A stretch of 40,012 bases of DNA from Pandoraea sp. ASV26 (GTDB taxonomy: Bacteria > Pseudomonadota > Gammaproteobacteria > Burkholderiales > Burkholderiaceae). Of the stretch, positions 1 to 8,466 are shown one piece after another. The stretch lies in contig NZ_JAELTP010000046.1 of the NCBI RefSeq assembly GCF_016428915.1, positions 1 through 40,012 on the forward strand. Reading direction: 5' to 3'. How positions within the stretch are numbered: position 1 is the stretch's first letter; each line of letters begins with the position of its first letter. The translations under genes and the position numbers were made by a program. Below the pieces are notes generated by a model that worked only from the letters and a program-made list of their open reading frames with translations, had not been told where the DNA came from and did no database searches.

Positions 1-15
1 GCTTCAGTGCTTCAA

Positions 16-657
16 TTACGCCGTGTAATCCGGCTGACGGTTGGGCGCTGCCGCGAGGAATGCCGGATGCGTCTGCGCGTGGGCATACACCGCCATTGCG
101 CGCGGATAAGCCGACATGTCGCACCCCGTTCGCTGAGCATTGGCGATCTGAGGAATCAGGCAGACGTCGGCAAGCGTCGGAGCGTCGCCGAAGCACCAGA
201 GGCCGTGACCATGCTTGACGAGCAACCGCTCAACACCGGCCATGCCCTCGGCAACCCAGTGCTGGTACCACGCGTTCTTCTGCTCTGCACTCAGGCCCAA
301 CGGCCCTTGCAGATACTTCAGGATGCGCAGATTGTTCACCGGGTGGATGTCGCAACTGATGAGCATCGACAGTTCGAGCACGCGGGCGCGGGTTTCGATG
401 TCCTGCGGTACCAGACGCGGCTCGGGATACTTCGCGTCGAGATAATCGATGATGGCGATGGACTGACCCAGCGAGAGGCCGCCATCCACGATGGCCGGCA
501 CGCCGGCCGACGGATTGACCTCGTCGACATACGCGTCGGCATGATGCTCGCCCACGCGAATGTTGACCGGGACGGTGTCGAACGCGAGCCCCTTGAGGGC
601 GAGCGCGATGCGCACGCGATACGACGTCGAGCTGTTGAAGAAGCTATAGAGCTGCAT
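16..657 (-). CDS. nagL: Maleylpyruvate isomerase (zeta-class GST fold, NagL-like)
   Basis: This 213-residue protein is a zeta-class glutathione S-transferase relative that should isomerise maleylpyruvate to fumarylpyruvate in the cytoplasm, the second step of the gentisate pathway. The N-terminal thioredoxin-like half carries the glutathione-site motif SSTSYRVRIAL (about residues 9-19), and the helical half contains CDIHPVNN followed by RIL, which I recall as conserved in NagL of Ralstonia. The same fold serves maleylacetoacetate isomerase, but the gentisate dioxygenase upstream decides for maleylpyruvate. The ATG has a GAGG seven bases upstream that overlaps the end of the hydrolase gene, nine bases away, so the two are co-transcribed. 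It is the last gene of the operon visible here. Confidence 0.9.
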   Translation of the reverse strand: MQLYSFFNSSTSYRVRIALALKGLAFDTVPVNIRVGEHHADAYVDEVNPSAGVPAIVDGGLSLGQSIAIIDYLDAKYPEPRLVPQDIETRARVLELSMLISCDIHPVNNLRILKYLQGPLGLSAEQKNAWYQHWVAEGMAGVERLLVKHGHGLWCFGDAPTLADVCLIPQIANAQRTGCDMSAYPRAMAVYAHAQTHPAFLAAAPNRQPDYTA

Positions 658-666
658 GACGCGACC

Positions 667-1365
667 TCAGACCACGCGCACCGTGATCTCGCCAAGCCCC
701 TCGACGGCGGTGACCATCGTCTCGCCTGCCTTGACCGGGCCCACGCCTTCGGGCGTGCCGGTATAGATCAGATCGCCCGGTTCCAGACGGAAGAATTGCG
801 ACAGATACGAAACGGTCTCCGCTACCGACCAGATCAGATGCGTGATGTCGCTCTTCTGCTTCTGCACACCGTCGAGCGTGAGCGAGATGCCGGCCTTCTC
901 GATGTGACCGATGCTCGACACGGGGTGAATCGGGCCGATGGGGGCCGACGCGTCGAACGCCTTGCCGATTTCCCAGGGGCGTCCCATTTCGCGCATCTTC
1001 ATTTGCAGATCGCGGCGCGTCATGTCGAGACCCACGGCGTAGCCCCACACGTGCTCGAGCGCTTGCTCAAGCGGAATGTCCGAGCCGGCCTTGCCGATCA
1101 CGGCGACCAGTTCGGCTTCGTAGTGATAGTTGGCGGTCTGCGCCGGGTATTTCAGTTCGAGCGTTTCGCCGTAGGCCACCGGCAGCACGGCATCGGCCGG
1201 CTTGCAGAAGAAGAACGGCGGCTCGCGGTCGGGATCGAAGCCCATTTCGCGGGCGTGAGCGGCGTAGTTGCGGCCAACGCAGTACACACGGCGCACGGCG
1301 AACTGATCGGTGCTGCCGACAACGGGAATGGCGACGGTGGCGGGCGGAGCGAAGACGAAGGACAT
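667..1365 (-). CDS. nagK: Fumarylpyruvate hydrolase (FAH family)
   Basis: This 232-residue fumarylacetoacetate-hydrolase-family enzyme is predicted to split fumarylpyruvate into fumarate and pyruvate, the last gentisate-pathway step. The motif VGRNYAAHAREMG is at residues 30-42, the metal-binding acidic residues are E83 and E85 in YHYEAELVAVIG and D114 in VGLDMTRRD, and the YTGTPEGVGPV loop lies near the C-terminus. I start it at the ATG at 1365. A TTG six codons upstream (1383) is open but has no better ribosome-binding site. It lies between the gentisate dioxygenase and isomerase genes on the same strand. The family also includes other acylpyruvases; the context makes fumarylpyruvate by far the likeliest substrate. 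Confidence 0.9.
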   Translation of the reverse strand: MSFVFAPPATVAIPVVGSTDQFAVRRVYCVGRNYAAHAREMGFDPDREPPFFFCKPADAVLPVAYGETLELKYPAQTANYHYEAELVAVIGKAGSDIPLEQALEHVWGYAVGLDMTRRDLQMKMREMGRPWEIGKAFDASAPIGPIHPVSSIGHIEKAGISLTLDGVQKQKSDITHLIWSVAETVSYLSQFFRLEPGDLIYTGTPEGVGPVKAGETMVTAVEGLGEITVRVV

Positions 1366-1470
1366 GATGTTTGACTCGGTCAATGGAAGTAGAGACGGTG
1401 GCGGCGCGCGTCGGTCAACGAGACGCCGGACGCGCGGGGCCGATAAGTGGTCGTGGGGCTTAACTCGGGT

Positions 1471-2508
1471 TCAGGTGCGCGACTCGCGCAGCAGGTTCAG
1501 GGCGGCGAGCACGGGGCGATCGGAGTAGCTGAACAGCACGGCGTCTTCGAGCGCTGCGAGTTGCACAGGCGCCCACGACGGCACGACGAAGTGATCGCGC
1601 GGCTCGAACTGGAACACCTCGTCGCCAATGCGCACCGTGCCGCGGCCTTCGACCACCGAGAAGACCGTCGCGTCGGTGCTGCGATAGGTCTTGCCCTGGA
1701 AGCCGGCGGGCAGGTATTGCATGAACGTCGCCATCGTCGGCATCGGCCAGCCGCCGGTCGCCGGATTGACGTAACGCAGCTTGATGCCGTCCCACGGATC
1801 GAGCTCGCCGTTGCGATACAGCGTGTCGAGCGCCTCGCGCGAGCGGGCGTACGGATAGCTGAAGATCGGCGAGGTCGGATCGCTCACCTTGTGATGCACC
1901 GGCAGCATGTTGAAGCCGTAGCGCGCAAAGCTGTCGCCCTCGGGGCGCTGCACCGGCTGTTGCGACTCGGGGTAGTTCTCGGCAAAGCCCGCGTCGAAGT
2001 ACTGCACGAGCGGAATGTCGAGGCCGTCGAGCCACACGACCGGTTCGCCGTCCACCGGGTTGCCGTGGTCATGCCACGTCCACGACGGCGTGATGATGAA
2101 GTCGCCCGGATGCATCGTGGTGCGCTCGCCGTTCACGGCCGTCCATGCGCCTCGACCTTCCACGATGAAGCGCAGGGCCGACTGGGTATGACGATGGCTC
2201 GGCGCGATCTCGCCCGGCAGAATCAGTTGCAGGCCGGCGTAGAGCGAGCCGGTGATGCTCGACGACCCCGGTGTTCCCGGGTTCTGCAGAATCAGCACGC
2301 GGCGCACGGCTTCTTCGGCGCTGATGACGCTGCCCGCTTCCATCACCAGCGGACGCACTTCGTTGTATTTCCAGATGGCAGGCACCACGCGCGGGCGGGG
2401 CTGGGGCGGCACGAGGCTGTGCAGCGATTCCCACAGCGGGGCCATGTGGTTGCGGCCGATGTGTTCGTAATAGGCAGCGCGTTCGGCGCTGGTGGCGCGT
2501 TCAGACAT
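1471..2508 (-). CDS. nagI: Gentisate 1,2-dioxygenase
   Basis: This 345-residue bicupin Fe(II) dioxygenase opens the ring of gentisate (2,5-dihydroxybenzoate) to maleylpyruvate. The first cupin carries the metal-binding histidines in [12 protein letters not shown] (H105, H107) and TWHDHGN (H146/H148). The second cupin, with [13 protein letters not shown] near residue 285, lacks the histidine cluster, as I recall being usual for this family. The ATG at 2508 has GGAG six bases upstream. It is the first gene of the operon, followed by the fumarylpyruvate hydrolase after a gap of about 105 bases. A LysR gene is divergent. The enzyme that makes gentisate (a salicylate or 3-hydroxybenzoate hydroxylase) is not in the window. 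Confidence 0.93.
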   Translation of the reverse strand: MSERATSAERAAYYEHIGRNHMAPLWESLHSLVPPQPRPRVVPAIWKYNEVRPLVMEAGSVISAEEAVRRVLILQNPGTPGSSSITGSLYAGLQLILPGEIAPSHRHTQSALRFIVEGRGAWTAVNGERTTMHPGDFIITPSWTWHDHGNPVDGEPVVWLDGLDIPLVQYFDAGFAENYPESQQPVQRPEGDSFARYGFNMLPVHHKVSDPTSPIFSYPYARSREALDTLYRNGELDPWDGIKLRYVNPATGGWPMPTMATFMQYLPAGFQGKTYRSTDATVFSVVEGRGTVRIGDEVFQFEPRDHFVVPSWAPVQLAALEDAVLFSYSDRPVLAALNLLRESRT

Positions 2509-2538
2509 GCATGTCTCCGTATCGGTAGGGGCCCGGTC

Positions 2539-2555
2539 AGCTTGTCGGACAAGCT
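2539..2555. promoter_or_regulatory. Perfect 17-bp palindrome in the gentisate operon leader
   Basis: The sequence AGCTTGTCGGACAAGCT is an exact inverted repeat (8-1-8), 31 bases upstream of the gentisate dioxygenase ATG. If the predicted promoter is right, it lies about 27-43 bases inside the transcript. The symmetry TTGTC-N-GACAA resembles sites bound by FCD-type GntR regulators, so it may be a downstream roadblock operator. A short RNA hairpin is the alternative. Confidence 0.5.
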
Positions 2556-2588
2556 CAGCCAGCGAGGGCTTGCGGGTCTATGGATAGC

Positions 2589-2617
2589 GTTATACTCGGC
2601 GAGACATATTCTTTGAA
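2589..2617 (-). promoter_or_regulatory. Predicted sigma-70 promoter of the gentisate operon
   Basis: On the minus strand TTCAAA (2617-2612) and TATAAC (2594-2589) are separated by exactly 17 bases. Transcription would start near 2582, giving a leader of about 74 bases before the dioxygenase. The weak -35 box suits an activator-dependent LysR promoter. Confidence 0.5.
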
Positions 2618-2635
2618 ATGAATAAATCAACGGAT

Positions 2636-2655
2636 CCATACGAAAAATCGTATGG
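2636..2655. promoter_or_regulatory. Likely LysR operator, perfect inverted repeat
   Basis: CCATACGAAAAATCGTATGG is an exact 8-4-8 inverted repeat. Its centre is about 64 bases upstream of the predicted gentisate operon start, which is where LysR activators place their recognition site (around -65). It is also about 46 bases before the LysR start codon, so it could serve autorepression. Confidence 0.65.
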
Positions 2656-2700
2656 CTCGGGGAATTTTGAGGGCGCCTGAGGGGTGCCCGGAGACTGCGC

Positions 2701-3651
2701 ATGGACTGGACCCATCGCCTGCGTCTGCGCAATTTGCAGATGCTGCTGACCCTCGCGGAGACTGGCAACATGAGCCAATCCGCGGCATTGCTCAATACGA
2801 CGCAGCCCGGTTTGTCGAAGTGGCTCAAGGATCTGGAGGACGATATCGGGCTGCCGCTGTTCGAGCGTCAGGCGCGCGGTTTGCGTCCGACGGCCTACGG
2901 GGAAGCCCTGATCGAGCACGCCCGGCGCATCGAAGCCCAACTCGACACGGCACGCGACGATCTCGACGCCATGCGCGAGGGCGGCAGCGGGCTGGTGGCG
3001 ATCGGCACGTCGGGGGCGTCGTCAGCGGACACGGTGCCGCTCGCGGTGCTGCTGCTCCTGCAACGCATGCCACGGGTGCAGGCCCGGGTAATCGAGAACA
3101 CGATGGACCGGCTGATGAATCAGCTCGCGCACAGCGAAATCGACATCGTGGTCGGGCGCTCGGCCCCGGAGTTGCAGGACCGCAATGTGCGCGCCGAGGC
3201 GTTGTATCTGGAGCCGTTGCATTTCGTCGCGCGGGCGCGCCATCCCGTCTTCTCGCTCGCGCAGGTGGACTGGCCCGACATGCAGCGCTATCGGTGGGTG
3301 GTCTGGCCGCGCGGCACGCCGATTCGCAACGCGCTGGAGACGGCGCTCGCAGAAGCCGGGTATCCGTTGCCGAACGACACTGTGGAGTCGAATTCCACGA
3401 TTCTCAACCTCACGCTGCTCAACAACAGCGACATGATCGGTCTGGCGTCGCATCGCACGGCGAGCCGTTTGCAGGCGCTCGGTGCGTTGCGCATCGTGCC
3501 GCTGCGACTGGCGGGGTTCGGGGCGATCTCGATGTACTGGCGCGACGACGGCGCGAATCGTGCGGCGGTGGTGGCGGCGCTCGACTGCCTGCGCAGCGCG
3601 GCGACGCGCTCGACCGGCGACGCCATCGCCGGCATCGAAGGCGAGGGGTGA
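2701..3651 (+). CDS. LysR-type regulator of the gentisate operon
   Basis: This 316-residue LysR regulator has a winged helix-turn-helix at about residues 5-65 ([20 protein letters not shown] and the following [17 protein letters not shown]) and a periplasmic-binding-protein-like effector domain from about residue 95. The ATG at 2701 has GGAG seven bases upstream. It is transcribed divergently from the gentisate genes across a 192-base gap that contains a perfect inverted repeat at the usual LysR position. I infer that it activates that operon with gentisate or a precursor as inducer. The N-terminal [16 protein letters not shown] resembles the CbbR/GbpR-like branch, so the effector cannot be read from sequence. 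Confidence 0.85.
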   Translation: MDWTHRLRLRNLQMLLTLAETGNMSQSAALLNTTQPGLSKWLKDLEDDIGLPLFERQARGLRPTAYGEALIEHARRIEAQLDTARDDLDAMREGGSGLVAIGTSGASSADTVPLAVLLLLQRMPRVQARVIENTMDRLMNQLAHSEIDIVVGRSAPELQDRNVRAEALYLEPLHFVARARHPVFSLAQVDWPDMQRYRWVVWPRGTPIRNALETALAEAGYPLPNDTVESNSTILNLTLLNNSDMIGLASHRTASRLQALGALRIVPLRLAGFGAISMYWRDDGANRAAVVAALDCLRSAATRSTGDAIAGIEGEG

Positions 3652-3660
3652 GGGCTCCGG

Positions 3661-3682
3661 CCCTCGGCACCGCTGCCGGGGG
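3661..3682. terminator. GC-rich hairpin between LysR gene and ruvA
   Basis: Nine pairs (CCCTCGGCA with TGCCGGGGG, one T-G wobble) close a four-base loop ten bases after the LysR stop codon. No T-tract follows, so it is at best a weak intrinsic terminator or an mRNA-end stabiliser in front of ruvA. Confidence 0.35.
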
Positions 3683-3733
3683 CTGCCGTTTGCTACACTT
3701 GCCGCCTGTCGAAGTCACTCTCTCGGGGCATCA

Positions 3734-4315
3734 ATGATTGGCCGCATCTCCGGCAACTTGCTGGAAAAAAATCCGCCGCACATTCTGGTCGATTGCCAGG
3801 GCGTGGGCTATGAAATCTCGGTGCCGATGAGCACGTTCTTCAACCTGCCGAACCTGGGCGAGCGCGTGACGCTGCTCACCCAGTTCATCGTGCGTGAAGA
3901 CGCACAACTGCTCTTCGGCTTTGGCTCGCCGGACGAGCGCAACACCTTCCGCGAACTGCTCAAGATTTCCGGCGTCGGCGCGCGTACGGCGCTGGCGATC
4001 CTCTCGGGCATGAGCGTGGCGGACATTGCACAGGCCGTCACTTTGCAGGAGTCGGGGCGTCTGACCAAGATCCCGGGCATCGGCAAGAAGACAGCCGAGC
4101 GGCTGCTCCTCGAACTCAAGGGCAAGCTGGGCGCGCAACTGGGCACGGTGCCCGGCACGGCCACACCGCACGATCACAAGAGCGATGTCGTCAATGCACT
4201 GCTTTCGCTGGGTTACTCCGACAAGGAGGCACTTGCCGCCGTGAAGAACGTGCCCGACGGCACGAGCGTCTCGGACGGCATCAAGCACGCGCTCAAGTCG
4301 CTCTCCAAGGCCTGA
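3734..4315 (+). CDS. ruvA: Holliday junction branch migration protein RuvA
   Basis: This 193-residue protein is the junction-binding subunit that forms tetramers on four-way DNA junctions and loads the RuvB motor. All three domains are present: the OB-fold with the acidic pin E55-D56 in [11 protein letters not shown], two helix-hairpin-helix motifs (SGVGARTA near residue 80 and [13 protein letters not shown] near residue 112), and the flexible C-terminal RuvB-binding domain from about residue 145. The start begins MIGRISG, as in the family. The context is odd: neither ruvC nor ruvB is adjacent, and LysR genes flank it on both sides. TTGCTACACTTG around 3690-3701 may contain its own -10 element. 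Confidence 0.97.
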   Translation: MIGRISGNLLEKNPPHILVDCQGVGYEISVPMSTFFNLPNLGERVTLLTQFIVREDAQLLFGFGSPDERNTFRELLKISGVGARTALAILSGMSVADIAQAVTLQESGRLTKIPGIGKKTAERLLLELKGKLGAQLGTVPGTATPHDHKSDVVNALLSLGYSDKEALAAVKNVPDGTSVSDGIKHALKSLSKA

Positions 4316-4413
4316 GCGCAACAACAGGAACCGGCCTGACGCTCAAGTCGTGACGAAGAGATGTGGCGATGCGGCGATGCGTTGATGAGGTAACGAGGCA
4401 GTGAGGAAACGGC

Positions 4414-5322
4414 ATGCAACTGCGATGGCTTGAAGACTTCGTCGAACTCGCACGCACGCGCAGTTTTACGCGGGCGGCGGAGAACCGTTTCGTCACGCAC
4501 CCGGCTTTCGGCCGACGCATTCGTGCACTGGAAGAGTGGGTCGGCACGCAACTCGTCGAGCGCAGCAAGCCGCTGGAACTGACTGCCGCCGGTACGGTGT
4601 TTCTCGATGCGGCGACCAATGCGCTCGACATTCTGCACAGCGCCCGCACGCAATTGCAGGACGCAGCGCCCACGCTCGAAAACAATCTGAAGATCGCGAC
4701 CGGCCGCACGCTGGCCGCGACATTCTTTCCCGACTGGTATGACGAGACGGCCTCGCGCATCGGCTTCTTCTCCGCGACGCTTTCCACGAGCGGTGCCGAG
4801 GAAGCCATCCTGCGCCTGGCGGCCGGCGAGGTCGATCTGCTCATCGTGTATTCCAGCGCGCACACGCGGCTGCTCATCGATCAGGAGCGTTACGACTGGC
4901 TGAGCGTTGCGCGTGAGGTGCTGGTGCCGGTGAGTGCGCTCGACGCGAAAGGCCGCGCGAGGTATCGGCTGGCGGCCGGGCCGTCGCCGATTCCCTGGCT
5001 GGCGTTCACACGCACGTTGACCCTGCGCGCGGTGCTCGCGCGTCACCTGGCCGAGATGCCGAACCGGCCGACACTCAAGCCCGTCTATCAGGCCGATTCC
5101 TACGAAGCGATTCTGGCGATGGCGCGACGCGGCGCCGGCCTCGCGTGGCTGCCGCAACGGCTGGTGGCCGACGACGTTTCGCGCGGCACGCTCGCCATCG
5201 TCGGCGGCAAGGATTGGCAGATCGGCTTCGATATCGCGCTCTACCGGCGGCGTCATCAGCCGCATCCGGTGCTAGACGCCATCTGGCAGAGCGCTCGTCA
5301 GGCGTCGGGCGACGACGCCTGA
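4414..5322 (+). CDS. LysR-type regulator, HypT/YjiE-like
   Basis: This 302-residue LysR regulator has an N-terminal HTH beginning MQLRWLEDFVELARTRSFTR and followed by HPAFGRRIRALEEWVGTQL. The pattern PAFGRRIRALEEWVG and the effector-domain segment GAGLAWLPQRLV resemble E. coli HypT (YjiE), a hypochlorite-responsive regulator, but the target here is unknown. A GAGG seven bases before the ATG supports the start. It lies 98 bases after ruvA on the same strand and converges on the MerR gene 58 bases downstream, so it has no obvious partner operon. Confidence 0.8.
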   Translation: MQLRWLEDFVELARTRSFTRAAENRFVTHPAFGRRIRALEEWVGTQLVERSKPLELTAAGTVFLDAATNALDILHSARTQLQDAAPTLENNLKIATGRTLAATFFPDWYDETASRIGFFSATLSTSGAEEAILRLAAGEVDLLIVYSSAHTRLLIDQERYDWLSVAREVLVPVSALDAKGRARYRLAAGPSPIPWLAFTRTLTLRAVLARHLAEMPNRPTLKPVYQADSYEAILAMARRGAGLAWLPQRLVADDVSRGTLAIVGGKDWQIGFDIALYRRRHQPHPVLDAIWQSARQASGDDA

Positions 5323-5380
5323 GTTTGCCGACGGTTCTCATCCCGCCTCAGCCTCGCATCAACGGTGCCTTAACCGAACC

Positions 5381-6406
5381 TCATCGCCGCATCAGCACGG
5401 CGATCCCCTCTTTCACATACTCGAGCAGACGAGCGTCGATGAGCGTACCGCTCATCAGCTCCGGCTCCCGCATGTTCGCCTCGCGGATCTTCGCGTGCGT
5501 GGCGGGATCGTCTCCGGCATAGGAGCGGAAGTACGTCAGCCACTGGCGCACGAGCGTTTGCACCTCAGGCGTGTCGGGTGACGTGCCTGCGTCGAGGTGC
5601 TCGCGCATCGCACCGATGAGTACCGGCCATTCGTCTGTGTAGGTCAGGTAGTTGGCCTGCATGAAACGGAATTCGTCGTCGTTCAGGTACTTCCGATAAA
5701 TCCGCAGCTTGGTTTGCGCGAAGGCTTCCTTGAGGTACTGCATGAGGTCCGTCGTGATGCCGGTTTGCCTCTGCACCGACGGCTCGCTCTCGTGCATCGT
5801 GTTGAGCTTGGCGAGCAGACGCGCGTCACCGTCCGTGTCTCGCTCGATCATCTTCATCCACCGGCGCGAGACCGCCTGCGCGGCCTCACCCGTCGACGGC
5901 TCCCCGCGCGCCATCAACGCGTTGACTTCCGCCACGATGGCCGGCCAGTCGGATTCGAGCGCCTGCTTGTTCTGGTACAGGGGGAAGCGGGCGAGTTCGT
6001 CCGGCGAGAAATATTTGTCGTACATGTTCATCAACTCCAGCGTTGTGAGCCATTCGGCAAGTTCCGGGGCTTCGCCTGAAGACAACTGCGTTCGCAGCCG
6101 CATGAGGCGCTCGCGCAGACGACTCGCGTCGTCGATCTGTTGCGTGAGCATGTCGACCTGCCGAGCGATCAGCGTGTCGAGCGAAACCTCCCGGTTTGCC
6201 AGCCATTGACCGATGTCGGTGAGCGACATGCCGAAGCGGCGCAGCGCCTGAATCTGATGCAGACGGGCGATGTCGCTGCGCTCGTAGAGTCGATAACCGG
6301 CCTCGGAGCGCGCCGAAGGCGTGAGCAGTCCGAGCGTGTCGTAGTGGTGAAGCGTGCGCACCGTCAGGCCGCTGCGTTTGGCTAATTCACCGACTTTGAG
6401 CCGCAT
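5381..6406 (-). CDS. MerR-family regulator with two TipAS-like domains
   Basis: This 341-residue protein has a MerR winged HTH at residues 1-75 (KVGELAKRSGLTVRTLHHYD), a dimerising coiled coil at about 76-115, and then two tandem copies of an alpha-helical TipAS-like domain at about residues 131-230 and 239-337. The copies share a KY(F/L)..DE..., (D/E)WP(A/V), G..P.T.E, (R/Q)W, GD and Y(L/V)KE(A/G) pattern with a 108-residue offset. TipAS domains bind hydrophobic antibiotics or peptides. Most family members that I know carry one copy, at about 250 residues. GGGAG five bases before the ATG fixes the start. An operator-like dyad lies 41-57 bases upstream, so autoregulation is likely. Confidence 0.85.
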   Translation of the reverse strand: MRLKVGELAKRSGLTVRTLHHYDTLGLLTPSARSEAGYRLYERSDIARLHQIQALRRFGMSLTDIGQWLANREVSLDTLIARQVDMLTQQIDDASRLRERLMRLRTQLSSGEAPELAEWLTTLELMNMYDKYFSPDELARFPLYQNKQALESDWPAIVAEVNALMARGEPSTGEAAQAVSRRWMKMIERDTDGDARLLAKLNTMHESEPSVQRQTGITTDLMQYLKEAFAQTKLRIYRKYLNDDEFRFMQANYLTYTDEWPVLIGAMREHLDAGTSPDTPEVQTLVRQWLTYFRSYAGDDPATHAKIREANMREPELMSGTLIDARLLEYVKEGIAVLMRR

Positions 6407-6446
6407 GGAAACTCCCGTGATCTTCTGGCGTATGACAAGGCTGAAG

Positions 6447-6468
6447 CCTCACGTAGCGTGAGGGTCAA
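6447..6468 (-). promoter_or_regulatory. MerR-type operator/promoter of the TipAS regulator
   Basis: On the minus strand a -35-like TTGACC (6468-6463) runs directly into the perfect dyad CCTCACGCTACGTGAGG (6463-6447). MerR regulators bind such dyads in an over-long spacer. The -10 box is not convincing. The dyad lies 41 bases before the gene and probably serves autoregulation. Confidence 0.55.
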
Positions 6469-6512
6469 GCGATTCTAAGCGACGAAGCCGCTTGCGCCGA
6501 TGACTGGGACTT

Positions 6513-6538
6513 GGGGAGGGAGGAGGGGGAGAGCGGGG
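6513..6538 (+). other. Possible G-quadruplex motif in the kgtP-MerR gap
   Basis: Four G-runs (4, 3, 5 and 4 bases) separated by loops of 1, 4 and 5 bases lie within a 26-base purine tract in the 239-base gap between the MerR gene start and the kgtP stop. This meets the usual G3-N1-7 rule. The run is on the strand opposite to both genes' mRNA. I see no gene in the rest of this gap. Confidence 0.35.
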
Positions 6539-6610
6539 AAAGCGCGGCGCGTCGTGCGGGCGATGGGGCGTGCCCGCGCGAGGTGAGGCAGATCCAGCAG
6601 GACGGCAGAG

Positions 6611-6631
6611 GCGAAGCGTTGCGACGCTCGC
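6611..6631. terminator. Hairpin downstream of kgtP
   Basis: GCGAAGCGT and ACGCTCGC pair with one bulged base around a TGCG loop, 15 bases past the kgtP stop. There is no T-tract on the minus strand, so termination is uncertain. It may mark the 3' end of the mRNA. Confidence 0.3.
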
Positions 6632-6645
6632 CCCGGCCATCAAGA

Positions 6646-7935
6646 TCAGTGCTCGTGATGCAGGTACTTCGCCTGACGAGGCAGCCGCAGGCTCACGAGG
6701 AACGCCACGACCATCATGCCGGTCACGTACCAGTAGAACGTCGGCTCCATGCCGGCTTTCTTGAGGCCGAGCGCCACGTATTCGGCCGAGCCGCCGAAGA
6801 TGGCGTTGGCGACCGCGTAGGCCAGGCCAACACCGAGCGCGCGCACTTCGATCGGGAACATCTCGGCCTTCACAATGCCGCTGATCGACGTGTAGAAGCT
6901 CACGATGGCAAGCGCCAGACAAATCAGCAGGAACGCTGCGGTCGGGCTTTGCACCGTCTTGAGCGCGGTGAGGATAGGCACCGTGGCGACCGCGCCGAGG
7001 GCACCGAAGATCAGCATGTTATTGCGGCGGCCGATCTTGTCGGACAGCATGCCGAAGATCGGCTGCATGCACATGTAGACGAACAGGCAGCCCGTCATGA
7101 TGTAGCTGGCCGTCTTGATCGGCATGCCTGCCGTGTTCACCAGATACTTCTGCATGTACGTGGTGAAGGTGTAGAAAATCAGCGAGCCACCGGCGGTGTA
7201 GCCCAGCACCGTGAAGAACGCGGCCTTGTGATGGCGGAACAGCCCGGCGATCGAACCGGCGTTGCGATTGTTGCGGCTCGCGCTCGTCGACGTCTCGTGC
7301 AGCGTGCGACGCAGCATGAGGGCCACGACCGCGGTGATTGCACCGACCACGAACGGAATGCGCCAGCCCCAGGCCTTGAGTTCGGCCTCATCGAGCAGTT
7401 GCTGGAGAATCACGACCACGAGCACGGCGAGCAACTGACCGCCGATGAGCGTGACGTACTGGAACGACGAGAAGAAGCCGCGACGACCCTTGAGCGCCAC
7501 TTCACTCATGTACGTTGCGGTGGTGCCGTACTCGCCACCGACCGACAGACCTTGCAGCAGACGCGCGAACAGCAGCAGCGCCGGCGCCCAGTTGCCGATG
7601 CTCGCGTACGTCGGCAGCGCCGCGATCAGCAGCGAACCGAAGCACATCATCATCACCGAGATGACCATCGAGTTCTTGCGGCCATTGCGGTCCGCGATTC
7701 GGCCGAAAATCCAGCCGCCGATCGGTCGCATCAGGAACCCGGCCGCGAACACCCCCGCCGTATTGAGCAACTGCGCGGTGGGATCGGAGCTCGGGAAGAA
7801 TGCCGGCGCGAAATAGATCGCGCAGAACGCATAGATATAAAAGTCGAACCACTCGACCAGATTCCCCGACGAGGCCGCAACGATCGCGAAAACGCGTCGG
7901 CGGACTTCTTCCTGGGAAGGGGGTTGGCTGGCCAT
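6646..7935 (-). CDS. kgtP: 2-oxoglutarate/H+ symporter (MHS family MFS)
   Basis: This 429-residue, 12-TM inner-membrane permease of the metabolite:H+ symporter family imports 2-oxoglutarate with protons. Runs nearly identical to E. coli KgtP are visible, including [39 protein letters not shown] and [18 protein letters not shown]; the last two cytoplasmic and periplasmic motifs distinguish KgtP from ShiA or ProP. I start at the ATG at 7935, which has GAGG five bases upstream and matches the 432-residue E. coli protein. ATG codons at 7971 and 7992 and a GTG at 8052 are open but lack ribosome-binding sites. It is monocistronic, with no dicarboxylate sensor beside it. Confidence 0.9.
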   Translation of the reverse strand: MASQPPSQEEVRRRVFAIVAASSGNLVEWFDFYIYAFCAIYFAPAFFPSSDPTAQLLNTAGVFAAGFLMRPIGGWIFGRIADRNGRKNSMVISVMMMCFGSLLIAALPTYASIGNWAPALLLFARLLQGLSVGGEYGTTATYMSEVALKGRRGFFSSFQYVTLIGGQLLAVLVVVILQQLLDEAELKAWGWRIPFVVGAITAVVALMLRRTLHETSTSASRNNRNAGSIAGLFRHHKAAFFTVLGYTAGGSLIFYTFTTYMQKYLVNTAGMPIKTASYIMTGCLFVYMCMQPIFGMLSDKIGRRNNMLIFGALGAVATVPILTALKTVQSPTAAFLLICLALAIVSFYTSISGIVKAEMFPIEVRALGVGLAYAVANAIFGGSAEYVALGLKKAGMEPTFYWYVTGMMVVAFLVSLRLPRQAKYLHHEH

Positions 7936-8466
7936 GGCGGCCTCGGATGTAGCTGTAGCTGTGTCTCTCATTTCTAATGGCGATGGGGGCATCGCATTGA
8001 TAACTACGTTTGCAACATGACGCGAAGGTGCGTTTGCCTCATGGTTGTTCACACATGAAGGACTGAACCACTATCGCGTCGCGGGGGCGGGGGCCACTAT
8101 AGCGGTTGTCGGCGGCCGCAGACAATGCCTGCGCGACGGATCGATTATTGTGAATATGGAAACAATCGAGTGAATTGTTGCGCCGCATCATGGTGATGAC
8201 GCCCGTCCGGCGGGGCTTTGCGCCAACGTCTCGGGCGTTTCGACAGGTGCGACGGCGCATCGAAATTCGGGAAAATTTTTTTGCCAGCGCGTTGTCTCTC
8301 GCGGGTTTGCGGCTTATGCGTGCGCGTTGTGTGTATTTCTGCTGCGCATTCATAAGCTTTTCGATAAGAAATGCTTCGGCAGTAGCGGACCGGCCAGTAC
8401 GATGAGAGGCCGCTCCCTCTCAAAGCCCTCGCGCCGTGTCGCGAGGCGCTCTCTGCCCCCGAAGTC
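7936..8466. other. 531-base region without a convincing gene
   Basis: This is the divergent gap between kgtP and the hydroxyacid dehydrogenase. It holds AT-rich stretches (near 8140-8180 and 8265-8285) that should contain both promoters. GATTATTGT and ACAATC around 8143-8169 form an imperfect inverted repeat. Two short hairpins lie just before the dehydrogenase. Open frames on either strand here have no coding character, apart from the optional N-terminal extension of kgtP. Confidence 0.6.
8404..8446 (+). promoter_or_regulatory. Two tandem hairpins in the ghrA-like gene leader
   Basis: GAGAGG-N6-CCTCTC (8404-8421) is followed five bases later by CCTCGCG-N6-CGCGAGG (8427-8446); both are exact. 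They end 20 bases before the ATG and could be operators or an RNA structure limiting translation. The ribosome-binding site after them is weak. Confidence 0.4.

Noticed and set aside
7-1374. 455-codon plus-strand open frame opposite the gentisate pathway genes
   Set aside because: It is the antisense shadow of two clear enzymes in GC-rich DNA; its translation is arginine/histidine-rich and shows no family motif.
6511-7977. 488-codon plus-strand open frame opposite kgtP
   Set aside because: It has no recognisable domain, and the minus strand encodes an unmistakable 12-TM KgtP.
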